Assembly: GCF_954871325.1 (NCBI RefSeq)
Contig: NC_088777.1
Span: 14,237,366 to 14,301,365 of the forward strand
Direction: 5' to 3'
From: Gordionus sp. m RMFG-2023
Lineage: Eukaryota > Nematomorpha > Gordioida > Chordodea > Parachordodidae
Length of the DNA: 64,000 nucleotides
Shown here: positions 1-13,009 of the stretch, piece by piece
How the letters are laid out: each line of letters starts with the position of its first letter
Numbering within the stretch: position 1 is the first letter of the stretch
Notes under the pieces: generated by a model
The model's input: the letters and a program-made list of their open reading frames with translations, nothing else
Told to the model about the DNA's origin: nothing
Databases searched by the model: none
Made by a program: the position numbers and the translations under genes

Positions 1-618
1 ACTAACTGTAAACTATGAACAAAACATGAAGCACTTTGAAATTTTCGGTTTCTCATGGCCAAGGAGATACTTGATTCATTATCATGAATGATTATGTGCA
101 TCTTGTTTTCTTTATTCCCTAAGGTAAACTATCTCATTTAAAATATAGGCAATGTTTATGGCTGAATATTATTGGTTAAATATTTTTTAAATATTTTTAA
201 AATTTTTTTGTTAACGAAAAAAAATAATATTACATATTTCTTTAAAAATTACATAAAAATTGAATCTTGGTTCTTTTGATTCATTTATTATTATTATTAT
301 TATGGATATATAATTATATATACAAAATGCAATCATACGAAAACCAATAATAATATCAGATTGGATCGGTTTTTTCAAAATATAGGCTCTATCCAATTTT
401 TTTAAAAACGTAAATATCAGCCAGATATTTATTACCGGCACAGTCCTAGTTCTTATTATAATATTAAATAGATGGATTCATGTTTTATTTTTTAGAATCG
501 ATATAGTAAGTGACAGCTGAACATTGGAAATTTATTTTAAAAATAAAAAAATTAACACAAATGCACTGAGTAATTAATTACGTTTTGTTCACACTTTATA
601 AAAACGCTCACTTTTTAA
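1..618. other. Left edge, probably an EFL1 intron; nothing coding seen
   Basis: AT-rich sequence with a short TTA/TAA microsatellite near 285–303. The next exon found (2360) is internal to EFL1, so this is probably intron. No conserved reading frame is visible. Confidence 0.4.
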
Positions 619-2273
619 TAGGGCTGTGCCGATCCACATATTTTTCACCGATCCGATCCGATATTTTCTGATATTGCTTCAAAACCGATACCGTTCCGAT
701 ATTTTTACTTATTTTTAATCACCCCCGTTTGAACCAAATGTAATTAGGAATCAATATTTTTTATGCAAAAAATCGAATTATGAATAATTTAATTTTTTTA
801 TTTCTACAATTAAAACTATAATAAAAAAATATATATTTAATAATATATCTTATGTTGGAATTATAAAATTGTAATATTTTATATATAAAATTATAATATA
901 TTAGATTTTTTTAATAAATATGAGATCTAGATTTTCTGGAAATAAGCTTCTACGATATGGACTATCTATATCTCCTGCCGTACTGAAGGCAGACTCAGAT
1001 GATTTCGCAGATAACGCATTTTAATTATCTTTGTCTTTTGTAAATTATTTCCATTATTCAGATTAGAGGTCTGCACCCAATGTTTTAAAAAAATTTAACC
1101 CTCCCACCCAGCCAGCCCATTGTTTTTAAAAACATATATACCCACCCACCTATTTGTCTAAAATTCCTTACCCGCCCGCCCATTAGTCTAAAATTTTTTA
1201 CCCGCCCGCCCATTATTTATAAAAAAATTTTAACCCAAGCTCGTTTATAAAATTTAATTATGGTCATTTTTTCATTTTTTTAAGCATCTAATAAAAATAT
1301 TTCAGCATTACACCTCTACAAAAAGTTTATAATTTAGGAAATTAATATAAATATAAAAATAATTAATTTAAATTATGGACAATTTATTTGATCAAATTGA
1401 ATATTTATGAAAAAAATATAAATGTAAAATTAATATTATATGTAATTATAATGCAAAAATAATATTGAATCGACATTTTCTGGATTCAAACACGTTTTTC
1501 TTTGTTCTAAAAATCTGCCAGTAATGCTAAATCCGCCTTCGGAAGAAGCACTAGAAAAGTTTTATTACATTCCCATAAAAGGAAATTTTTAATAGACAAA
1601 AATGTTTATTTATTCTAAGAAAAAAGTTTTATTGTTTTACATAATATAGTTAGGTAAATGTTCTTCACTTAAAAAAACGATTGGTACAATAAAAAAATTA
1701 ATATTGTTATATATCATTTAAACAATTATTTTTTTTAGTTTGTTTTTGAACAAAAATTTTAAATTTCCTTAACCCGCCCGCCCATTGTTTAAATTTCTTA
1801 ACCCGCTCACCCAGCCCGCCCATAGTTTTAAATTTTTTTAACTTGCCCGCCCGCCTGCCCATTTTCGAAAAATTTTTTACCGTGGGCGGACGGGCCAAAA
1901 CCCCGCCTAATGCAGACCTCTAGTTCAGATACCATATTTAAAAAAATTCTTTTTTTTAAAGTATAAATGAAAAAATTGGCGTTATTTAAAAAGATTTAAA
2001 ATAAATAAAACTTTGGGTGTTCCTTTCTATTTTTATAAAAAAAACTTTTAAAATACTATAAATCTATTTTAAAAAAGAAATAAAATTTAAAAAAATTATT
2101 TAGAAAATATTATAATATTATAATAATGTAAAATAAATATACATAACATAAAATAACAAAAAAAAGAAAAGTAAAAAGATCGGATCGGTTTTTACAGGTA
2201 TCGGCCCGATCCGATATTTCGGAAAACGCTAAATATCGGTACCGATCCGATATTTAATATCGGCACAGCCCTA
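619..2273 (-). mobile_element. hAT transposon remnant, outer element
   Basis: Terminal inverted repeats TAGGGCTGTGCCGAT (619–633) and its complement ending at 2273, flanked by a perfect 8-bp target duplication CTTTTTAA (611–618 and 2274–2281). The minus strand of about 907–1020 translates to ESAFSTAGDIDSPYRRSL then PENLDLIF, the C-terminal dimerisation motif of hAT transposases. Sub-terminal GATCCGAT repeats occur at both ends. The element is interrupted by a second hAT element at 1064–1922 and retains only the C-terminal end of a transposase. It lies in an EFL1 intron. Confidence 0.85.
1064..1922 (-). mobile_element. hAT-type element nested in the outer hAT
   Basis: Ends TAGAGGTCTGCA and TGCAGACCTCTA with an 8-bp duplication, ATTCAGAT (1056–1063) and GTTCAGAT (1923–1930), one mismatch. 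Both ends carry arrays of CCCGCCCGCCCATT-like words. The minus strand of about 1478–1557 reads SSEGGFSITGRFLEQRK then LNPENV, a hAT dimerisation motif, so this is a deleted derivative of a different hAT family from its host element. Confidence 0.82.
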
Positions 2274-2359
2274 CTTTTTAATATGTTGCATAAAAGCATA
2301 AATTTGTTTTAACATAATTTAAGCAACACCTTTTTTTAAAATATGCATTCATTCTTTAG

Positions 2360-5300
2360 ACATCAATTCAAAGATCCCTGGGGATTATAGGCCTCAACTT
2401 CTAGATGGTCATCACGTGGTTGGACTTATCAAAGATAAGGAGATATCCGAGGAAAGCGCTTCAGAATCATATAATAAACATGTAAATTCATCCAATATAA
2501 CACTTGTACACGATAATCTACCACTGCATTCCATTATTCAGAACAAACCTGAAAATCAAGTTGATATTGCATTGGCAGTCAATAAATCGCCTGATCTAAC
2601 AATGCGTGTTGGTAAGTTATCAGACAAACACGTAAGCTTTTTTGACCAAAATGAATCTATAAATGCGTCAGTTAAAACAATGGGTTTACGCAGCGATGAT
2701 CATATATTCGAAAATAAATCAGGTAATGAGACTGATATTGCGGAATTTTCAGCTAATGATGATAAAAATGGCGGGAAAAAAATTTCAATAGCTATAAAAT
2801 TGCTAGAAGAAGTCGATGTCCAAGCCAGGCTTTTAGCGCTTTGCAAGGTATACAGTGGTGTTATTAAACCAGGGGCCTCTTATCACGTTATACTTCCGCA
2901 TCAAAATTATTCCAGCCATGAGGACGATGATTCCGAAGATAATTTTGGTTTTAACAAATTTGACGATTCTATTCATAATAATATAAATGGCAACCGATCG
3001 ATAGTTAAGGTTAAACGCGTTTTTCTATGTTGCGGAGGCAATGAAGACCTGTACGATATTACCCGTTTGGTAACCATAAATGGCAATATTGGAGTCACGC
3101 CCGGAAATATTGTGGCGCTTGAGTTGGATTACGAGAAATGTTAATATATCCATTTTATATATTTCTTTGAAATGTAACTACAGATTATATAGGTCCTGGT
3201 AGAATATAGAATATAAGTATCCTCACCGTCACACCAACGATTTGATATTAAAAATTTGTCTATTTTAGAAATTATGGATCTATTCAAACTTGTCATTTTG
3301 GGTCTAACCTTCTCGTCCATTGTTTTAGAATTTTTGGCCCGCCCATTTTATTAATTTTCAAAAAAAGATAATTATTAATAAATATAAACCCGCTCTGCTC
3401 ATTTCGCCTGAAAAATACTCAATTTACTCGCCCGTCCCTTATTTTAAATTTTTATTAACCTGCCCGTTGCAGACTTACACCTGGCATCGCCTACTTCTGA
3501 CTACATAATATGCCTGAGTATTGATCATTTATTTAAGTTATAATGTAATTCGTAAGATAACCAAAAAAATAAAATTTTTATCGTTTTTTGAAATACCCTG
3601 AATATGTCAAATCATACCTTAAGCGTTGACTTGATACTTGCCTGGGGGATACTTTTTTATAAAATAAATTCATAACTTTTTGTTAGGTAAACTTACAAAA
3701 TTAGAATCAAATTATACTAATCAAATAATGGTATTATTCGGATTTAGTTTTAAGAATCAAATAATTTCACATATGTTAGGACGAATGATATCATTATTCA
3801 ATTCGTCGAATATTCGATTTGTAATTTTTATTTTTATAATAATCAAAAAGAATAAAAACGGATTATTAAATTAAAAAAAAAAGATTAATAGATGTGGAGA
3901 TAAAGTAAAAGAATTTTTTATTAATATTCAATTCTATATAATCCATTTTGGCCGGACACGTGAAGGTAGATCAAACGTAAGGCTCTAGTTTAAATAATAT
4001 AATATCATAAATCAAATGACGTTATTTGATTCACAAAAATGATATTTTATATATGATTTTTTAAAGAAAAATAAATCTTATTAATATTAAAAAGATGATG
4101 GTGCTCTGAAAGGAATAATACCGAAATTCATGACATTATCATCTGATCCGAATTGTCCTCCTTTGATGGGCCTTTATTACTATGCTCAACCCTTGTTAGA
4201 AGTGGCCATTGAGCCTAAGAGAATTGGACAATTTGCGAATCTTCATAAAGGTTTATCTTATATTTTACACATATAATATATTAGCGATTATAATGAATTA
4301 GTTTGAGTTTTTTATATCCAAATCAATTTCATATCGGACTAAGCAAATCATGCGTTGGGCGGTGAAATCCTTTTTTAACCTTTTAAATTCTTTTTTAGAT
4401 TATTTCTTTAAAAGATTTATGATTATATATTGGAATGAAACTAATTTTTAAAGCCCTCAGAATATTATGCAATTCTGACCCATCAGCCCGCTACCTTTTA
4501 GCCACCACTGGACAATTAGTATTGAAGGTGATGGGAGAAGTTCATTTAGAACACTGTTTATTGGAGTTATCCCAAATTTTATCTTGGCTCAATCCCGAGA
4601 ACCCCCAAAATAAATCAGCGAATGATGGACTAAATTTCTTAAATACTAATAATCAAGATTTGGCCGAATTTTATTCTCAGTTTTCCGTGTCCGACCCGAT
4701 CGTACCTTTTCGCGAAACCATAGTCGGATCTTACAAATTTAAACTATCTCACAACAAAGAGTGAGTACTTACGCCTCTTTTTTTTGAAAGTTAAAAAAAA
4801 ATTTAAAGGTGCTCCTTTCTATACCAGCTAGTGCTCGGAAAAACAAAGAATTGAGTTTTTTTTTGTTTCTGATTTTAAAATACCCTTTTTGTTTTGGGAT
4901 TATAAGTTTTATTTGGTTTTTTAGTATTAAAAAAGAGAGTGTTTCTTTGGTTTGTACCGAACCCTAACATCTGCAGGAATTTTTTTTAATCCTTACATTT
5001 TAAAATATATAATGTTACAGATCAATATCGGCTGAACACCACATAGCTACACTCACAAAATATGAGACCATTTTACGCGATTTGGGAATTTTGCTGCCCA
5101 TTTTTTGTGAGGAAGGCAAAGAAGGGAGAAGTGAGGTCAATGGTCTAGTAGATTTTGCCGTTCAAGCTCTTCCCATCCCAGAATCTATCATGGAATGGAT
5201 ATCTCTTAATCGAACGTTCCTGAAACACTTGTTCAAAATCGTCGATAATGAAGTAATCGACTCCAACCAAATCGATTTCGGGGAAGCTCTTCGAAATTTT

Positions 5301-8300
5301 GCGGAAATATGTGAATCCCTTTGCCATTGCAATCGGGCTAAACTTACCCGCAAACTAAAATCTCGCACGAATTACGCTGATCGGGTTGCCAAAATAAATA
5401 TGGACATGGTTAACGTCCCCGATTTAAGCGATCTGAAGGTGATTGATCTTGACAATAATAATAATTTTAACGAAGACGAGACTTCTTCCGTACATTCCAC
5501 CTTTTCCAAAACATCTTCGGGACTTAACTTAATAGCGCATAAGGCGAATAACGGCAAAATGAGTTTCAAATCGACCACTGGAACGACCGAGGCTCCTCTC
5601 AAACTCTTTGAAACGCAATACCAAAAAAGCCCGTTTTGTTGGTGTCAAGTTACCCTTCCTTCTTACGATGCAGAAACTTGCGTAAACGATGTAAACGAAA
5701 AAAATATGGTCACAAAATTTAAAAACAATGTTAAGGAAAGTCTGGTATGGTCAATGGGCCTGGATATTTCTGCTCCTAACTTGTTGATTAACAACCTTCC
5801 TTTCTATATCCAAAGTGCCAAAATGGAGCTATCTAATCCTAAGAAAGATGGTTCCAATGACACTGGGCCAATATTATTGAGGAATATGGCCAGGAAAAAC
5901 ATAGACGGATGCGTTTTAGGCGCATTCAAGCAACTTTCTCAACGTGGACCTTTATGCGAGGAAGCGCTGAGTGGTGTTTGCTTCGTCCTCAACGATATTT
6001 ACATTCGTTTAGACGCCGTTAAACGTCAGCAGAGTGACTTACATTTAGAAACATATTATCCTTATGTGTCGCTCGACGAATTAGCGCTCAGGACTTCTAA
6101 GGTAACTCTGTTATCACCAGTTCATCATACTACCAGTGATTTTAATAGTGATTTTTCTGCACAAACGGAACCGGTAGAGACTCAAGCTCTCAGATTCTGT
6201 CTCCAATCCATAATCAACAACACCTTTAACAATTGCGTTAGTTATAGAATCAACCATCAGGAAATAGAAATCGATCCTAAAGCTGATCAGCAAGATTCTA
6301 ATATTGGTTCAGGAAATGGTGATGGAAAGAATAACAATGAAACTAGTGGACCCTTATTCCACCAGAGTAATTTTATTCGCCATGATATTAACGACCGTTT
6401 AGAAGGAGAAATCAACCCTGCTGAGAAAGATACTGATATTTATTCACCGGAAAGTAGTAATCCTTGGCTTAGTAAGAAAACGAGTGGACTTTTATCCGGC
6501 CAGATCTTATCCGAAACCAAGGAGCGATTTGTGAAAACATTTTTGCATTCATCTCCTCGTTTAGCGTTAGCCATGTATGCTTGCCAGGTTCAAACAAAAG
6601 TCGAGGCATTAGGTTTTTTAATTTTCTTTATAACTATTTTATTTTATGGGCCAACGGAAAGAGAGGAGAGCTAATTACCAGGATAATTTAAAAGAAAAGC
6701 ATCTTGATAGAATTATTATATACAAATCAGATAATCATAGTTAATTGTTTGAACATTTACCTCTACATCAATAAATTAAACTTAAAATAATATCAGGTAA
6801 AATGTATAGTGTTCTTAACAAACGTTATGGAAGAGTTCTAGGCGAAGAATGCATCGAGGGGACTCAGCTATTCAATGTCAAAGCCTCGTTACCCGTGATA
6901 GAAAGTTTTGGGTTTAGCCAGGAGTTAAGAACTAAGACCAGTGGGCTGGCCAATCCTCAGCTAACGTTCTCTCACTGGGAAGTAACGCAATATTATATTA
7001 AACACCCCACATTAAAAAATATTCTTAACGAGAAAATTGAAATTGCCTTCAAGAACTCGGGTGTAACCCTTTTATTCTTTGATGTTTTTTATAATATATA
7101 TTTTTTTAAATTAACATATTGTTGGGAATATGCTATTTGATAAGGCCAGGATTATAACATCCTTTTAATATAGAAACAAGTTGAAATGTCTTGAAAAGTA
7201 TATCGACATCAGTCACTCACCATCATTACAGTGTTGGGGTAATATCCGACAATTTTAAAATTACAAATGATATTAATCCGAAATATGTTAATGTCAAAGT
7301 CAGTAAATAAGATCATATTACATAATATATTTGTCACTAGCGTTAATATAATTTTCAGTGGTGTATTACTTAAAAACTTGGCTGGGAGGACTACAATTTT
7401 TATTTATTTATTATCAAAAATATTTTATATATAATCGATTTTTTTATATTAGGTATGAATAAATTCTTTATATTATATTTTAAAAATAATGCAACAAATT
7501 TAATACCACCGATATCCATACAAATTAAAATATGTATAAATTTACTTCGATTTCTTTGGGCTGTATTTTTCTTTGAAAAGATTTCATCCACCAGCGAATA
7601 TTCCTTTTCGATATTTTGATACATAGATCCGAATCCATTCCGATATCGAAGGTCTATTAATATTTATGAACATATAAGTATCCATACCATTAAGGAATTT
7701 TAAATGATTTTTATTAGGAATATCTTCATCAACATATTGCTAAGCCAATCATATTCATTTAATTTGAATCTTTGGCATATTCTTTTTATTTTTTTTTCGC
7801 CATATAGCGCATCTAGGTTTTCAGACCAATCTCTTTTATTTAATAATGTATATATCTGAAAGAATTTCAAAAATAAAAAAAATAATTTTATTAATATTTA
7901 TTCAAGTTATTTTTTACCCTCTTTTTCAAAATTATTTATTAGACGGAACTGCGGGATACTTTCTAGAGAAATTATAAATTAATCTATTTTTAATCTTTCT
8001 AGTTTTGGGTTTTTAAAGTATATTTTTAGATTAGTAGAATTTCTAAATCGAGCGACATCTTTAAATATTTAATACATACAAACATTAAACATGGGGCTAA
8101 GAAAATTTGCCTCCAATTTTTAAATTGGTAAGGCAGTGGGCAGCCAAAGAGGGGAAAGGTAAAGTAAAAAAAATTAATATTTGTAGATTAAAGATAAAAA
8201 TGACTGATAAAAATGTTTATTCTCATTCATTTACAGATAACATTTTAGTACAGTTTGAAGTTATACACGCTTGTGGCTAATATTTAGAATACGTAACAAC

Positions 8301-11300
8301 CAGTTGAATATCATCAACTAATATCTTGTTATTCTTAGCCTAAATAATCACGAGGCCTGAAAGAATTTAATCAGAATTGTTTTGAGGTTATAAATAGTGG
8401 CTCATTATAAGATTTTTTAAATTAATATCATGAGGTTTTTAGACAATAATAGTGGGTAAATATCGCCACCTAAAGTCGCGCAAATTTTTTAGGGGAGTAG
8501 TAGATTTTGGAGGAGACTTCCTCCGATGAATTTTCTGTCATGTAGACGCTACCTACTTAATATTTTATGGTCAACATGTTCCTAATGTTTTATTTTTTTA
8601 TATAACAGTCAATCAATAAAAAAATGATTAATTGGGAAAAGGGCATCGAAGAACCTGATAAAAAAATATCCCGATTTATTATTTCTTTCATAATAAATAC
8701 AACATCCTACCTATTAGAAAATTTATATTTAAACATTTAAAAGATTTTGTTGAAATTGGACTATTTCTTGCCTGTAATGTTGTTAAATCGGCTAAATCGT
8801 AACTAGACAAAATTTACTAACTCTTATGGCAAGAGTATATTATTTTCAAGATATAGCTATCCTTTAAGTTTAACTTCGAGCTAGGCTAAGATGATAGTTT
8901 TCGCTTACAAATTTCGGTTAGCCTTTTTAGAGTTGGCTCAAAAACTATTAAAAATGGATCTATTTATCACCAATACTTGTTGAAGGTGAAACTCACTTTA
9001 TACTTTAATAAAAATAATGAAAACTATAAAAAAAAATTTACAACATAAAAATTAATTTTTATAATAATGCAAAAAGGAATTCTAATTTATCACTTTTGAA
9101 AGGGTGGATGGACGATCCTCCTCAAAATCTGGAAAGGGGGTTAAAAAATAGCGGAGGGGGGGCCTTCTCTCGCACTACACCCCTTATAATTTTGTACTTT
9201 CTCTTATATACTATATAAAGTGAAAATTTCAAACTTAAAAAAAATAAAATAATCCAATATAAATTTTTTGAAATATATCACAAAAATATAAAATCGATTT
9301 TTTTAATTTATAAACAACTATATTATTCCCACTCAATGCATACAAAAAAACCTAACACCTCCCCTTCTCCTAGAGGCCAAATTTACCCATAAATATTAAA
9401 AAAAAACTAATGCATAAATATCTGATATACAATTGAACGTAATATACATATTTTTTTATTTAATTAAAATAATTTTTTTTAAAAAAACCTCCATAAAATT
9501 TACGCGCTGGTTTATTGATAATCATATCCTCCAGTTCGTTTTGACTCTTATTGTCCGTTAAATATCCTCCTTGGGTATAATGCCCCAACTGCCATTTTGA
9601 AAACAACGCATCGCTTCTTGTCTCCTCGGAACTATTCTCGAATTTGTAACTTGCTGTTCCTGTTGCGGCACCACATTGCCTCCATCTCTTGTCATCATCA
9701 TCATTTTTCCTCTTGATACCGGACGAGCAACTGCCATGATTCTCCGGGACGGTTCATTCTGTTACCATCTGTTATGCCCATTTGTCATCCATGATGGTGA
9801 TTGAATTATTCCTCTCGGACATTCTACTAACTTGTGACCAGTCCTCCGCATGTAAAGCAGGATAAATTAAGTCCTCTATATTTTTATATTAATTCCCTTT
9901 ATCATCCCAAGGTTTTTTCCGTATAACATAATTTTATCAAAGCCAATTCCTTGTCTTTCAAAGTACATTCTTGTAGTAGGACTACCCTTTAAACCCCACG
10001 TTATGCACGAACCAATGCTTCTTCACCAGATTTATCATCCACCATAATATAATTAATTATCTCTTCACCAACTCCTATTCTCGATAAAATGTCAGGTGAA
10101 TGATTTTCTTTTCTCTCCCTATACTTTAATTCCAAATCAAAACAACCCACTAACAATAAGCTGAAGTCATGGTGACATCATTAATTTTTTATTATCTTTT
10201 TTAAACAAATGAATGAGAGATTGGTGATCAATTTATAACTTAAATTTCCTATCAATCAAATATTCTCTACATTTTGTCAATCCAAATATAATCACCAAAG
10301 CCTGTTCTATCACTGAATATATCGTTTCCACCTCCTATACTATCGAAAAAAATATCAATGGTTTTTCCATTCTTTCTATCCAATGTAATAGAGCTCCTCC
10401 CACTCCTTTGTTGGATGCAGCTACTGCTAAAATTACCTCCAAATCGGTTCTTTACTAATTTCTAATCTAAAGTTTTCAAATAATATTCTTGAGCATCTTT
10501 TCATTCAAATTGAACATTTTTCTTCAATAATTCATATAAAAAGCGCAACGGACGAGGAGATTCAAAACGAACTGGAGGAGATTATTATCAATGAACCAGC
10601 ATAATTTTTATGCAGAAGGTGTTTTTTTTAAAATATATTTTATCAGATATTTATACATTAGTTTTTTTTTATATTTATGGGTGAATTTGGCCTCTGGGAG
10701 AAGGGGAGGTGTTGTAGTAGGTTTTTTTTGTATACATTGAGTGGGAATAATATAGTTGTTTTTATAAATTTAAAAAATTTCGATTTAAATTTTTGTTTGA
10801 TATATTTATTATTATTATTTTTGTAAATTCGCGATATATATTTTTTTTGTGAAATATTTGGTTCGAAAACAAAATAAAATATAAGAAAATATTGTGTATA
10901 ATTCTGTCCAGCGTCCAATTCTATTTAAGTAAGCATTTTAGAAAGTATCTTAGTCAATATCAAGGAAGTTGATAATATTCTTTTATTTTATTTTCGAACC
11001 AAATTTTTCACAAAAACAAATATATATCGCGATTTCTTTTTAATTTTTAAATATATCAAACAAAAATATAAAATCAATTATTTATTTATTTATAAACAAC
11101 TATATTATTCCCACTCAATACATACAAAAAAATCTACTACAACAATTATCTCATTTGAAAAATAATGGTGTAGATTCCTCACTTCAACACTGATGTGGCA
11201 TACTATAATTCTTTAGCTTATAAAGTTTAACATTTGATATAATTAAGCATATTTTTATTTATTCTTAAATTTATAAAAGTTATTGGATGAAGATCCTTTA

Positions 11301-11543
11301 TCCGCTTTGGTACAAACCAATTTATCGGATAATGACCACAAAGGTTCCCAATATAAAAGTTCTCATAAGAGTGCAAAATGTTCACTAGAATTGGAAGCGA
11401 ATAAAGAGGATGACGAAACAACTCCCGTCAATAATAGAGCCCAAAATTATCTGTACGGAATTCGTAGAAGGAAAGGGCTAACCATCAAGGAAAAGTTGGT
11501 TGAAAAGGCCGAAAAGCAACGTACACTCAAGAAAAACAAATGA
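2360..11543 (+). CDS. EFL1: EFL1 (elongation factor-like GTPase 1), 3' part of gene, six exons
   Basis: Exons by frame and GT–AG: 2360–3139, 4095–4250, 4454–4760, 5021–6612, 6797–6981, 11280–11543 (stop TGA). All junction phases agree and give about 1,094 codons. Family knowledge: EFL1 (yeast Ria1) is a cytoplasmic EF-2-like GTPase that acts with SBDS to release eIF6 from pre-60S subunits. Seen: a domain-II-like stretch ([15 protein letters not shown], then [11 protein letters not shown]), the [12 protein letters not shown] motif, [28 protein letters not shown], the C-terminal core [17 protein letters not shown] with FSHWE, and the basic end [24 protein letters not shown] typical of EFL1 rather than EF-2. 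The N-terminal GTPase domain must lie upstream of the window. Odd: Ser/Asn-rich insertions in the first and fourth exons, and a 4.3-kb last intron filled by a Gypsy fossil. The first acceptor (2358–2359) is the least certain boundary. Confidence 0.9.
3290..3480. repeat. Degenerate copy of the CCCGCCC-rich hAT family
   Basis: In the EFL1 intron 3140–4094 there are words such as GGCCCGCCCATTTTA and CTCGCCCGTCCCTTATTT, and a right end GTTGCAGACTTACA close to the TGCAGACCTCTA end of the element at 1064–1922. The left end is not clear. The rest of this intron shows nothing else. Confidence 0.45.
6982..9200. other. EFL1 last intron, left part; no gene seen
   Basis: AT-rich intron sequence between the exon ending at 6981 and the Gypsy fossil. 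A short hairpin-like word pair (CCTCCAATTT / AAATTGG) lies near 8110–8130. Small ORFs here have no recognisable content. Confidence 0.4.
9200..11150 (-). mobile_element. Ty3/Gypsy LTR-retrotransposon fossil with inverted end repeats
   Basis: The minus strand of about 10200–10450 resembles the RNase H part of a Gypsy polyprotein, and about 9830–9860 carries a gag-type CCHC zinc knuckle. Repeats of about 250 bp at 9230–9540 and 10555–10800 are inverted to each other, and a further partial copy at about 10980–11130 is direct with the first. The parts are not in standard Gypsy order, so the copy is broken and rearranged, with many breaks, and looks old. It fills the last EFL1 intron. Confidence 0.65.
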
Positions 11544-11547
11544 GAAA

Positions 11548-11723
11548 TAAATTTATAATATAACAATGAAGTTCTGTTGCGAATCTTATCTTCCAGAGAG
11601 AGATTTGAGTCATGTTATAATGTTGCCGCTTTTTGTATTCCATTAAAATTATTGTTTGATTGAATGAATATTATAGGTTTTCTATTTATCTTTTTTTTGT
11701 ACAATATGTGTTTAGAAAATAAA
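11548..11723 (+). terminator. EFL1 3' UTR with candidate poly(A) signals
   Basis: Just after the EFL1 stop codon there is an AATAAA at about 11548 and a second at about 11718, each in AT-rich sequence. Either could direct 3'-end formation. AATAAA occurs often by chance in DNA this AT-rich, so the assignment rests on position only. Confidence 0.35.
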
Positions 11724-12891
11724 AACCGGTGTTATATTTGTATTATGGATTAAATGATTTTTTTAAAAAAATACTCCCATTATGAATTAATATGAGCTCA
11801 GTTTTTTTCTCCATATTAATTTAAAGTTTATGGCAAATGCATAACATTTTAATTTAAGTATTTTTTTAAACAAAACTTTAGTTTTATTTTCAAATATGAA
11901 ATGCAAAAATAAAATTTAAACGGTTAAAAATTTCAATGCATCCAAAATTTTAAGAAAAATTAAATCAAAATTTATTAAAAAGTTATAAATTTTTTTCAAA
12001 ATTAAAATATCTGTTGATTTAATAAGTAGTCTATCCACTTTTTATAAAAATTGATTTTTCTCAATAAATCAGTTCTTCAATTATATTGTTCCATGTCTTA
12101 ATTTGCTTCATAATAGTATAGTATTATACTATTACATATCCTATAAAACCAATAATGATTACAAATGTCCAGTAATGTGATTTCTAAAATGCGGCTTTTT
12201 CAAAAAAAAATTATTATAATTTTATAACTAAAATATACCATATTCATTTTAAACTTGAATATTTTTCTTATCTTTAAAAGAAACTACTATTTATAATGCA
12301 ATTTTTTGGATATGCTTCACTTTATTTATTGAAAATAAAATTAATATTTTATTTTATTTCCATTTTTTTGGTAATAAAAACAAATTTTCTGGGAATACTA
12401 TTTTAGTGCAAGCTAAGATAAGTTTCTTAAATATCATTTCATACATTATCAATTTGGAAATAAAAATTTATACGTCTATGTTAGCTGAAAATAGACTATG
12501 TAAATATTTAAAAATTCTCTCCTGAACAATTATAAAAAATGGATATGGAACACTATAATCCTTAGCCAAAGATATTTAAATTCAGGTTAGCATTCACACT
12601 GAGCAAATTGTGCAACAGTCCTTATCATATATGGTAATATATGAGGTGACGATTAGTAAAGTAGAAAAACAATGAAACAGGCAAGAAATAAATTATGATG
12701 TCATACATTCATTTAATTTTTTTTCGATATAATTTTCATACATTTATTTCTTACTTTGTTATTATTGTGGTTGTAAAAATTGGAATAAAAACGTTTTCTC
12801 AAATTTAAAAATCTTCTTCAAAAAATATTACAACGGTGGAATATGATTCTTCTTACTGACATCCCATTTCGAATTGAACTATGGCAATGTT

Positions 12892-13009
12892 AAGGTTCGT
12901 GTAACAAGAAATAAGAAGAGAACCTTTCATATTGATTGTTTAAAAACTAGAAGGTTCGTGTAACAAGAAATAAAAAGAGAGCCTTTCATATTGATTGTTT
13001 AAAAACGAG
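12892..13009. repeat. 59-bp tandem duplication
   Basis: Two adjacent copies, 12892–12950 and 12951–13009, both starting AAGGTTCGTGTAACAAGAAA and differing at only a few positions. The content may derive from an old retroelement, but this is not established. Confidence 0.85.

Noticed and set aside
1707-1898. 63-codon minus-strand ORF
   Set aside because: It is translated from the GC-rich terminal words of the nested hAT element and has no protein character.
5145-5602. Minus-strand ORFs over the long EFL1 exon
   Set aside because: They are shadows of a well-supported coding exon on the plus strand.
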